This document shows, piece by piece, positions 29,001 through 37,332 of a stretch of 64,000 nucleotides of DNA. How positions within the stretch are numbered: the first letter of the stretch is position 1; each line of letters begins with the position of its first letter. The notes under the pieces are model-generated. The model did no database searches, had not been told where the DNA came from, and saw nothing but the letters and a program-made list of their open reading frames with translations. The stretch spans positions 1-64,000 of the forward strand of contig DASPIL010000079.1 in NCBI GenBank assembly GCA_035629175.1, written 5' to 3'. Made by a program: the position numbers and the translations under genes. Origin of the DNA: Verrucomicrobiia bacterium (GTDB lineage Bacteria > Verrucomicrobiota > Verrucomicrobiia > Limisphaerales > DASXHY01).

Positions 29001-29811
29001 TCAGCATCTGGCCAGGCACCGCGAAGTCGTTCGCCACCACCCGGGCCGACTGCGGCAGCACTGAGCTGCGTCCGAATTCTGCTGCCAGGGCAACCCGATT
29101 ACTTTGCCAGAGCATCGCACCCGACAACTGAATTTCAGATCCTGTATTGGTGAGTGCTCCGTCCATTTGCAACGCAAGGTTTGGAATGGACGCGGCCAGG
29201 TCGAAGATGCGTGACGTTCTTCTCGTGACATCCACGATGGCTTCCAACCCGTTCGTTTGCACGGCGCGCATTCGCAGCCGCCCAGCAAGCCAGGTGATCT
29301 CGGGGATTTTCAATTCCTGGTTGGAAGCGGCATGCCATAGCCCATTCGTCAGAGTTGCGTAGGGCATCCATTTCAGCAGCAGATCCACTGCACGCTGAGC
29401 ATTCGCAATGTTGGTAAATACAGACGCCTCGCCCTTGGAACCGCTGCCGGGCTGAGATTGGTTCTGTGTGGCCTCCCATTGGTGGACCTGCAGGAAAGGA
29501 CTGTTGGTCCGTCCTTTCAAGGCGTTCCAAAGCCACGCTGGAGGCGTGAACGCCCCTACCCGCTCCGCGCTCAAACTGACCGTCTTGTTGGTAAACGTGA
29601 GCTGATGCAGCAAAAACCGGGAGTACCCCTCGCGTTCGTACCGCTGGAAATTCACGCCGTACGACTTCGCCGCAGGCTTAAGCAGCCAGGGCAGCCACAC
29701 GGGCATGGCTGCCATCAACGCCACCAGCACCAGCGACGGAATAACCAGCCATCGCACCAGCAATTGTCGTTTGCGGCCCACAATGTTTGGCTCAGTATCG
29801 GACGGGTGCAC
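26050..29811 (-). CDS. tamB: TamB-like translocation/assembly module protein (DUF490)
   Basis: Inner-membrane-anchored periplasm-spanning protein that works with TamA and is related to lipid-bridge AsmA proteins. 1253 residues, typical of TamB. One N-terminal TM helix (about 20-42, LVIPSLVLVALMAAMPVWLPWLL) is followed by long beta-rich repeats. The conserved DUF490 C-terminal region (from about 930) contains LALGEVRINSGTVTFPFGSLDV, the FSSSPPLSSEQIVLMLTTG stretch and a final NLGMKWRVYTK. The start is GTG at 29811, and GTG 29781 is an alternative; neither has a strong Shine-Dalgarno sequence. It is upstream of tamA, which overlaps its stop. Confidence 0.88.
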   Translation of the reverse strand: MHPSDTEPNIVGRKRQLLVRWLVIPSLVLVALMAAMPVWLPWLLKPAAKSYGVNFQRYEREGYSRFLLHQLTFTNKTVSLSAERVGAFTPPAWLWNALKGRTNSPFLQVHQWEATQNQSQPGSGSKGEASVFTNIANAQRAVDLLLKWMPYATLTNGLWHAASNQELKIPEITWLAGRLRMRAVQTNGLEAIVDVTRRTSRIFDLAASIPNLALQMDGALTNTGSEIQLSGAMLWQSNRVALAAEFGRSSVLPQSARVVANDFAVPGQMLKLEQYGNLTGTLRGNWNAAGLATNDSFVPQFELELNARGAPASAEMPPIEIVVRASGTTNRARIDSAEVRLPWLDARFSEQTEVQFSPPFLTAPAALHVRADLSRQEQIPGTGILEGGAQLFPSTNRYPRVAFHLNGTDVTVSNLQMRSVQLEGEFEWPLVQLRGTRVRLTDGSEALVAGTLDLETRMLENGVMRTEGAFGRDLLPQGYEFESLSGESHVQGALTNLEHAGSMRLTQMKMPGGKPIDIALNWNGTRENFRRLELQIVSGAASVRAVAAGGVSRDRSELTLHELAVHTSARGDLVLQQPVTASFSRGVVTNSNAWRLDVSPVLLTGPAEAIEMRTAIDWPSRGAMNLSATNLSTDLLADFIKPPKAPVVVDTIQVKTVWTNGPMLFGIAAQLRSTNAAAGEFALHANISGDEDATVIHEFSLSTSTQVVARAEGTIPMALRPGSTNGFLDLRSDGELNVRAFTETNSAVWNQLAEQLPIRLIAPELHIDISGTWVRPSGVIRAKAEKIELTTARAVPSLTDLNLNVNLDEESARAELKAAVQEQPVSARGVVPLGRGFWESLRNERRLPDWHEATAELHIENAKLAAFVDFAPEVLAPQGDLTVNARLEPGMRLGGELILYNAGTRPLQSLGPVRGIDARILFAGTNVVLTNFTAEIGGQRVRAQGNAALNEAVLREKQLPDFNLHVRGENVPLVRQASVLVRSDLNLSITNRGATNGVVSGKVQLRESFFLSSLGDLAPGRVASPKRRPPYFSLDKEPFAGWRLNLDVEGERFLRAQSPFFRGTVSTTMRVEGTLKEPLALGEVRINSGTVTFPFGSLDVKQGFVSLTSADPYHPQLFVSAEAQRMGYDIQMDVTGPADQPVVQFSSSPPLSSEQIVLMLTTGQTPQGVATATSTRQRAQGIALFVGKNILSDIGIGGGGDGRLTIRSGEQVTDSGKPTYDLEYRLTDDWSVVGEYDRFSQYNLGMKWRVYTK

Positions 29812-29870
29812 CGATGCCGCACTCGGGCATTCGCCCCGGATGGGAGTTCACCTCGCAGTCGAGCTTTCCA

Positions 29871-30302
29871 ATGGCGCGGCACTGGACAATATTGGGGGCC
29901 GATTGGGACTGGTTCCGTATGTTGAAAGTCAAAGACACACTTCGCGCGACGGTGCATCTCACCTTCGATGGGCAGGTCATCAAGGCCTACCACGGCCCCA
30001 ACGCCGGCGAGCGCTTTGACAACGAAGTCCGCGTGCTGCGGCATCTTGAGGCGCGTGGCTGCAACTTCGTTCCCCGCCTGCTTGAGGCTGACCGCGAGAA
30101 GATGCGCATCGTCACCACCAACTGCGGAACGCGCGTCGAGCGGATTGACGATCAGCGTGTAAAGGAACTGTTCGGGGAGCTCGAGCAGTTCGGTGTGCGC
30201 CACGACGATCCAGATATCCGGAACGTCACGTACCGGCAATCCGACGGGCGCTTTTGCTTGATCGATTTTGAGTTCGCCACCATTCTCCCCGGCTTCGAGT
30301 GA
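29871..30302 (+). CDS. Minimal protein-kinase-like protein coupled to a PP2C phosphatase
   Basis: I do not know a named family for it, but the kinase catalytic layout is visible in only 143 residues. Lys38 lies in VIKAY (beta-3 position) and Glu52 in FDNEVRVLRHLE (helix C). H111-D-D113...N118 fits the catalytic loop with Asp-to-Asn spacing of 5, as in protein kinases. D132-F-E134 lies in LIDFEFA, 14 residues after the Asn, at the DFG position. It lacks a glycine-rich loop and most of the C-lobe, so it is closer to Bud32/Kdo-kinase-like minimal kinases. The start is uncertain (29871 or 29919). Its stop overlaps the GTG of the PP2C gene by 4 bases (GTGA), which suggests coupled translation and an opposing enzyme pair. 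Confidence 0.7.
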   Translation: MARHWTILGADWDWFRMLKVKDTLRATVHLTFDGQVIKAYHGPNAGERFDNEVRVLRHLEARGCNFVPRLLEADREKMRIVTTNCGTRVERIDDQRVKELFGELEQFGVRHDDPDIRNVTYRQSDGRFCLIDFEFATILPGFE

Positions 30303-31159
30303 ACGCCGCGCCGATGCATCCCAACACCCCTGCAAATCCAATCAACGCCACGGGCCTTCGCTGGTTCGGCTGGACCGATCGCGGCAAGGTTCGCAAGAAC
30401 AACGAAGACTCCTTTCTCGGACTCCAGTTCGATGCGCGCGAGGTCCATCACCTCGGCAGGTTGGGCGAAGCCTCGCTGCAGAACCGCGACTTTGCCTTTG
30501 CTGTCAGCGATGGCATGGGCGGTGCGCTCGCTGGCGAATACGCCAGCCGCATCGCGGTTGAGAAGATTACGCACCTGCTGCCGAGGTCGTTTCAACATCG
30601 AGCGACGGGAATGAATGCCGGCTTTGCAGATGTCATGGAGGAACTGTTCAGTGAAGTCCATCGCGCGCTGGCATACCTCGGCAGCTGCTATGACGAGTGT
30701 TCTGGAATGGAAGCCACGTTAAGCCTTTGCTGGCTGACTCCCGAATGGATGTATTTCGGCCACATTGGCGACAGCCGCATTTATTATCTGCGTGCGCAGG
30801 ATTCGACCATCAAGCAACTCAGCCACGACGACACGCACGTTGGCTGGCTGTTCCGAAGCGGAAAGATCAATGAGCGCGAAGCGCGGACGCATCCGCGCCG
30901 CAACGTGCTTCAGAAGGCGCTGGGTGGAAGCAATCAGTTCGTTGATCCGCAGGTGGGTGCCGTGGGTCTCGAACGCGGAGATATTTTCCTGCTCTGCTCG
31001 GACGGTCTGACTGACGGCCTTTACGATCATCATCTGGTCGATCTGCTAAGGACGTCAGCCGAGGGCGCCGACCACAACCCTGCTCGAGCACTTGTCGAAG
31101 CATCGCTTGCTCAATCCGGCCGCGACAACACCACCGCCGTTGTAATCGAGGCAACTTGA
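30299..31159 (+). CDS. PP2C-family serine/threonine protein phosphatase
   Basis: Mn/Mg-dependent phosphatase, 286 residues. The usual motifs are in order: GWTDRGKVRKNNEDSF (RxxNED metal site), FAVSDGMGGALAGEYAS, GMEATLSLCWL, FGHIGDSRIYYLR, LCSDGLTDGL and GRDNTTAVVIEAT. The start is GTG at 30299, overlapping the stop of the kinase-like gene; ATG 30314 is an alternative. There is no TM segment, so it is cytosolic. Substrates are unknown. The neighbouring kinase-like protein is the obvious candidate partner. Confidence 0.92.
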   Translation: MNAAPMHPNTPANPINATGLRWFGWTDRGKVRKNNEDSFLGLQFDAREVHHLGRLGEASLQNRDFAFAVSDGMGGALAGEYASRIAVEKITHLLPRSFQHRATGMNAGFADVMEELFSEVHRALAYLGSCYDECSGMEATLSLCWLTPEWMYFGHIGDSRIYYLRAQDSTIKQLSHDDTHVGWLFRSGKINEREARTHPRRNVLQKALGGSNQFVDPQVGAVGLERGDIFLLCSDGLTDGLYDHHLVDLLRTSAEGADHNPARALVEASLAQSGRDNTTAVVIEAT

Positions 31160-31171
31160 CCTCTTAAAACG

Positions 31172-31202
31172 AAAAAGGGCGCGTGCATTCAGCAAGCGCC
31201 CT
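31172..31202 (-). terminator. Rho-independent terminator of glnB-amt
   Basis: Minus-strand stem AGGGCGC...GCGCCCT extended by TGC/GCA pairs across one mismatch (31176-31186 with 31192-31202), followed by five T residues. It lies 25 bases after the amt stop. Confidence 0.85.
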
Positions 31203-31227
31203 GCGCAGTTTTGATTCGTTCGAAGAC

Positions 31228-32640
31228 TTACGATTCTGCGTGGTAGCCTTCTTCACCGTGCTCGGCGAGATCGAGGCCGAGCGTTTCGATTTCTTCACTC
31301 GGACGCAATCCCACAACGGCTTTCACGATGTAAGCAATGATTGCGGTTCCGACCACGCTCAAGAGAAGCGTCACGATGATGGCCTTGACCTGGCTCATGA
31401 AGAGACCTTCCTTGACCCCTTCGACCAGCGGATTGGCGGCAGGATCGGCCAGGATCCCGGTCAGCAACGCCCCGAGGGTTCCGCCGACTCCGTGGATGCC
31501 GAACGTGTCCAACGCGTCGTCGTATCCAAACCACGCCTTGAGCTTGGCTACCGCGAGGTAGGGAATCACACCCGCTGCAACGCCGATTATCATCGCTCCG
31601 GTGGTATTCACAAATCCGCACGCGGGAGTGATCACAACCAGACCGCCCACGATGCCTGAGCAGAAACCGAGGACGCTGGGCTTGCCGCGATGAAGGTATT
31701 CCACCATTCCCCAAACAAATCCTGCAGTTGCGGCTGCGAGCGTGGTGGTGGCGAATGCATTCGAAGCAACCGCATCAGCGGCGAGTGCGGAGCCCGCGTT
31801 GAATCCATACCAGCCTACCCAGAGCATGCCGGTTCCGATCATACACAGGACCATGCTGTGAGGCGGCATGGGTTCGCGTCCGAAGCCGAGGCGCTTGCCG
31901 AGGATGATGCACAACACCAGCGCAGACCAACCCGAGGACATGTGCACCACTGTGCCACCCGCAAAATCCAGAGCACGGATTCCAGCCGTGGGATTGAGAA
32001 TGCCGCTCATCAGGCCGGTGCTGGACCAGACCATGTGGGCGAGCGGGAAATAAACCACAAACATCCACAACGCGATGAACAGAAGAATTGCCGAGAATTT
32101 CATGCGCTCCGCAATCGCGCCCACAATCAGCGCAGGGGTGATGATCGCAAATGTTAATTGGAAAATGGCCCACATGCTGTCGCTGATCCACGGAGAGCCC
32201 GCGCCCACATTGGTCGGGAGAATTCCTTTGAAGAATGCGAAGTCAAAATTGCCAAAGTAAGGATTGCTTCCGCCAAAACAGAGGCTGTAGCCGCATACCC
32301 ACCAGATGATTGTCACCATGCCCGCGATGCCAAGGCATTGTGCCATGACTGATAGAACGTTCTTGCGACGGACAAGGCCGCCGTAAAAAAGAGCCAGCCC
32401 GGGCAGCGTCATGAAGAGCACCAGCGCGGTCGCGGTCATGATCCAAGCGTTGTGGCCGGGCCCCGGGCCGGCAATGTTTGATTCGCCTTCCGCTCGCGCC
32501 GTGTTGTTGGCGTAAGCTTCGAGGTCAGCCAGACGCTGTTCCACCGAGCGTTCAGCGACTGGAGCGTCCGCTGCGATTGTCGAGGCCACAAAGCTCATGG
32601 CAAACAGGGCCAGGAGCGTAAAAAAGAGGTATTTCTTCAT
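31228..32640 (-). CDS. amt: Ammonium transporter (Amt family)
   Basis: Inner-membrane ammonium channel. 470 residues: a cleavable signal peptide (ending TIAAD), a short periplasmic segment, then 11 TM helices. Conserved features: GPGHNAWIMTATALVLFMTLPGLALFYGG, the pore histidines in HMSSGWSALV and FGIHGVGGTLGALLTG, and a cytoplasmic tail (LRPSEEIETLGLDLAEHGEEGY) typical of PII-regulated Amt proteins. It lies 19 bases after glnB and is co-transcribed from the sigma-54 type promoter at 33108-33123. Confidence 0.95.
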   Translation of the reverse strand: MKKYLFFTLLALFAMSFVASTIAADAPVAERSVEQRLADLEAYANNTARAEGESNIAGPGPGHNAWIMTATALVLFMTLPGLALFYGGLVRRKNVLSVMAQCLGIAGMVTIIWWVCGYSLCFGGSNPYFGNFDFAFFKGILPTNVGAGSPWISDSMWAIFQLTFAIITPALIVGAIAERMKFSAILLFIALWMFVVYFPLAHMVWSSTGLMSGILNPTAGIRALDFAGGTVVHMSSGWSALVLCIILGKRLGFGREPMPPHSMVLCMIGTGMLWVGWYGFNAGSALAADAVASNAFATTTLAAATAGFVWGMVEYLHRGKPSVLGFCSGIVGGLVVITPACGFVNTTGAMIIGVAAGVIPYLAVAKLKAWFGYDDALDTFGIHGVGGTLGALLTGILADPAANPLVEGVKEGLFMSQVKAIIVTLLLSVVGTAIIAYIVKAVVGLRPSEEIETLGLDLAEHGEEGYHAES

Positions 32641-32659
32641 GAGGTTAAAAACTCCAGGA

Positions 32660-33061
<402 letters not shown>

Positions 33062-33107
33062 TTAGAGCGACTCGTGTTTGCGTCTGCAGATCGTTTTGCG
33101 ATTCCAT

Positions 33108-33123
33108 AGCAAGCGTTCTGCCA
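33108..33123 (-). promoter_or_regulatory. Sigma-54 (-24/-12) promoter of glnB-amt
   Basis: The minus strand reads TGGCAGAACGCTTGCT, matching TGGCAC-N5-TTGCW, with the required GG and GC exactly 10 bases apart. It predicts a start site near 33097 and a leader of about 100 bases before glnB. RpoN control of glnB/amt operons is well known. Confidence 0.75.
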
Positions 33124-33130
33124 CACGAAA

Positions 33131-33149
33131 CGTTGAATGAAATTCAACG
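33131..33149. promoter_or_regulatory. Palindrome just upstream of the sigma-54 promoter
   Basis: A perfect 8-bp inverted repeat CGTTGAAT-GAA-ATTCAACG lies 8 bases upstream of the -24 element. It could be an activator/repressor site or the transcript end of the transporter gene before it; there is no T run to support a terminator. It does not match the usual NtrC site (TGCACC-N5-GGTGCA). Confidence 0.4.
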
Positions 33150-33269
33150 AAGACACCGCGGAATTCGAAGAAAGAAGCCAAAACGCGCAGAAACCACGTT
33201 AATTCAGGCCCTGTCGCTCTGAGTTCACCCTGTCGTGTTTTGCGCACACTGAGCGCTTTTCAGCCGCGC

Positions 33270-35081
33270 TCAGCTGTGAATCACCAACTGAATGTTCTCA
33301 GGAAGATGTCGAGCGACTTCGGTGACCACATCGCCTTGAAGCAGCTTCGCAAGCGCCGTCCGGTGCGGCGCGCCCAACATCAACACGTCGATGCCGAGGG
33401 TCGCGGCGAGATCGATGATGGTTGCAGCAGGATCATCACTGACCGTGTAAAGCGGGATGACCGGCACGCCGGACTGCTGGCTGAGTTCAAGGACGCCGGT
33501 CATGATGCGTGCGGCGATGGGATCGTTTTGCCATCGTGGGCGCTCCTGCGATTGGGGCGATCCAGGCAGAGATACTGCAAGTTGCTTCACGTACAGCACG
33601 TAAAGATTTCCTTCCCGGTATTTGGCTTCTTCGAGTGCGAACTTCAGCACAGGGGTCAACCCGCGCGCAGCGACGAGAATCGCCTGACCTTTGGAAAAAT
33701 CCGGCCGGAAAGCCGCAAGGGTTTCCGGGCTGACGGCGGCGGCAACTTCCTTGGTTACTGTGATCGTCTCAAGTCCCGCCCTGCGCTGGGCATAGGCTCG
33801 AAGGCTCAAACCCGCAATGAGAATGCAAACCACGAAGAACAGCGCATTGGGTTTGGTCTTGGCAATCGTCAACTCCACTGCGAAAAGGATCAGGAACGTC
33901 ATTACCATGGCACCGCGTTCATACCAGCGCAGGTTAAGCCGACGGTTCACGACGCAGGATCCCACGTTCACGCCGATGGCGCCGACGACGCCGATCGCAT
34001 ACAACTCCATCAATGACACCTGATTGGGCGAAATGATGAGGACAATGACGGGCAATGCGGTCGCGATGACCACTGGCCAGACGGGCATTCCGTGGGCATT
34101 CAGCTTCCCGAATTGCCGGGGCATTTCACCGTCGCGCGTCAGCAGGTAAAGCAGGCCGATGAGCGCGCCGATGGCGGTGTTCACCGCGCTCAGGAGGAGC
34201 AGTCCAACGACCATGCTGATACCAAGCCCGAACCAGCGCCCTCCTTCAGTTCCCAGCACCAGGGTGCCGTAGTATTCCGCAAGCACTGTGAGCATTTCAT
34301 CCCATCGATCCAGCAACGCCGTCTTCAGGTCCGGTGAAATGGAAAGCATCGCCCACCCGAGAAGAATCGTCACAAAAACCACTTCGCAGGCGACCACAAA
34401 GATGGCGCGCCGCGACGTCTGCGCCACTGAGGGAGCCTCCGGCGAACTGCCGGGATCGAGTTTCATCACGCCTGTGAGGTTGGCAACGGCTTCAATGCCG
34501 CTGAGGGCGAGGATGACTCCGACGAAGCCGATCCAATTTGCCGAGAACGTTTGGTGCGGCGCTTCCAGGTGAACGGTTGAGAGGTGGGGAATGCTAAAAC
34601 AGGCGATCAGTGTGACTCCAATAACCATCGGGATTGCCAGCCAAACGGCGAGGCTGCCGGAGTGCTTGGGTCCAAAAACATTCAGCAGGCCGACTGACAA
34701 GGTGACCAGGACAGCGCTGAGCGCCACGAACTCTCGTGGAACGCGAAAATAAACCATGGCCGCCCACGCGCTCAGGGAGGCTGTCACTGTAAAATTGGCA
34801 ACGAGCAGGAGGGCGCCGATCACCCCAAGCACGCGGCTTTGCGATCGCGCAGACGAGTACACGCCGCCTCCTTCGGGAAAGGACCTGCAAATGATGACGT
34901 AAATATAACCAACCAGTCCGGTGAGGAGGCTCACCGCAATGATGTGCGGCAGCGAAGCATAGACGAGCGCGAAAAACGCGGCGCCGATGACATACGCCTT
35001 GCTGGAGCCCCAATCCCCGTAGAGCAACGCAGCCGCCCTGATCCACCCGACATTCCGCGGACGATGAGAACCAATTTCCAT
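33270..35081 (-). CDS. APC-superfamily transporter with C-terminal UspA-like domain, KimA-like
   Basis: Probably a potassium or amino-acid transporter in the inner membrane. 603 residues, close to KimA (YdaO) of Bacillus at about 607. Residues 1-430 form about 12 TM helices with APC features: LYGDWGSSKAY in helix 1, ICRSFPEGGGVYSSA, LSGIEAVANLTG and LLSAVNTAIGALIGLLYLLTRDGEMPR. Residues about 460-603 form a universal-stress-like nucleotide-binding domain (ILVAARG, VLYVKQLAV, DVLMLGAPHRTALAKLLQGDVVTEVARH). Its 5' leader contains a ydaO-type c-di-AMP riboswitch, which strongly supports a potassium/osmotic role. Confidence 0.85.
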   Translation of the reverse strand: MEIGSHRPRNVGWIRAAALLYGDWGSSKAYVIGAAFFALVYASLPHIIAVSLLTGLVGYIYVIICRSFPEGGGVYSSARSQSRVLGVIGALLLVANFTVTASLSAWAAMVYFRVPREFVALSAVLVTLSVGLLNVFGPKHSGSLAVWLAIPMVIGVTLIACFSIPHLSTVHLEAPHQTFSANWIGFVGVILALSGIEAVANLTGVMKLDPGSSPEAPSVAQTSRRAIFVVACEVVFVTILLGWAMLSISPDLKTALLDRWDEMLTVLAEYYGTLVLGTEGGRWFGLGISMVVGLLLLSAVNTAIGALIGLLYLLTRDGEMPRQFGKLNAHGMPVWPVVIATALPVIVLIISPNQVSLMELYAIGVVGAIGVNVGSCVVNRRLNLRWYERGAMVMTFLILFAVELTIAKTKPNALFFVVCILIAGLSLRAYAQRRAGLETITVTKEVAAAVSPETLAAFRPDFSKGQAILVAARGLTPVLKFALEEAKYREGNLYVLYVKQLAVSLPGSPQSQERPRWQNDPIAARIMTGVLELSQQSGVPVIPLYTVSDDPAATIIDLAATLGIDVLMLGAPHRTALAKLLQGDVVTEVARHLPENIQLVIHS

Positions 35082-35140
35082 ATAAGTACAGCATTCACCG
35101 GCAGAGCCGGCTTCGAGGGTAATGGAAACGCTCCATCGCC

Positions 35141-35281
35141 CTTAATGTTCGCGCTGACGAGGTTAGCTGTCGGGCTGGAACCATTAAGTGTTCCCGATAT
35201 CCGTATCGTTAGCCCCGATCCGTCCGCCTAGGCGAACGGAATGTCTGGGTCCCCCGCTGGCTGCACGTCGCAGCCATTAAG
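35141..35281 (-). ncRNA. ydaO/yuaA-type c-di-AMP riboswitch aptamer
   Basis: The minus-strand leader of the KimA-like gene contains the hallmark 3' segment CCGACAGCTAACCTCG followed by TCAGCG (35150-35174). The 5' segment is GCAGCCAGCGGGGGACCCA (35247-35265). The closing helix is perfect: CTTAATG at 35275-35281 pairs with CATTAAG at 35141-35147. About 140 bases is the usual aptamer size. The 59 bases to the ATG contain a CCGGC/GCCGG hairpin (35098-35110) but no T run, so control may be translational. The ydaO class binds c-di-AMP and usually turns expression off. Confidence 0.88.
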
Positions 35282-35421
35282 CAGACATGAACTGGGCGAA
35301 ACGATATGGTTTCGCGATAGGAAATCAAGACCGGGAGTGACCCTATGCCGCAAGCTTCGTTCCGATGTGACGCTGGAGCGCCGTTGGACATGTTCACCCC
35401 TCTTTGTTACGGTGACGACGC

Positions 35422-37206
<1,785 letters not shown>

Positions 37207-37280
37207 ACAGAGCTTCAGCCGCGATGCTGGCGGGCCCAAGAGGGCCAATCGCCGTTTGCCGCCAGACTGGGCGGAAAGAC

Positions 37281-37312
37281 AAAAAAAGCCGGAATCGTGA
37301 GATTCCGGCTTT
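37281..37312. terminator. Terminator between convergent glnS and fusA
   Basis: A perfect 12-bp inverted repeat (AAAGCCGGAATC, loop GTGA, GATTCCGGCTTT, 37285-37312). On the minus strand it is followed by seven T residues, so it is strongest for the rpsL-rpsG-fusA transcript. Confidence 0.92.
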
Positions 37313-37332
37313 GCAATTAGCTTTGGAACGTC

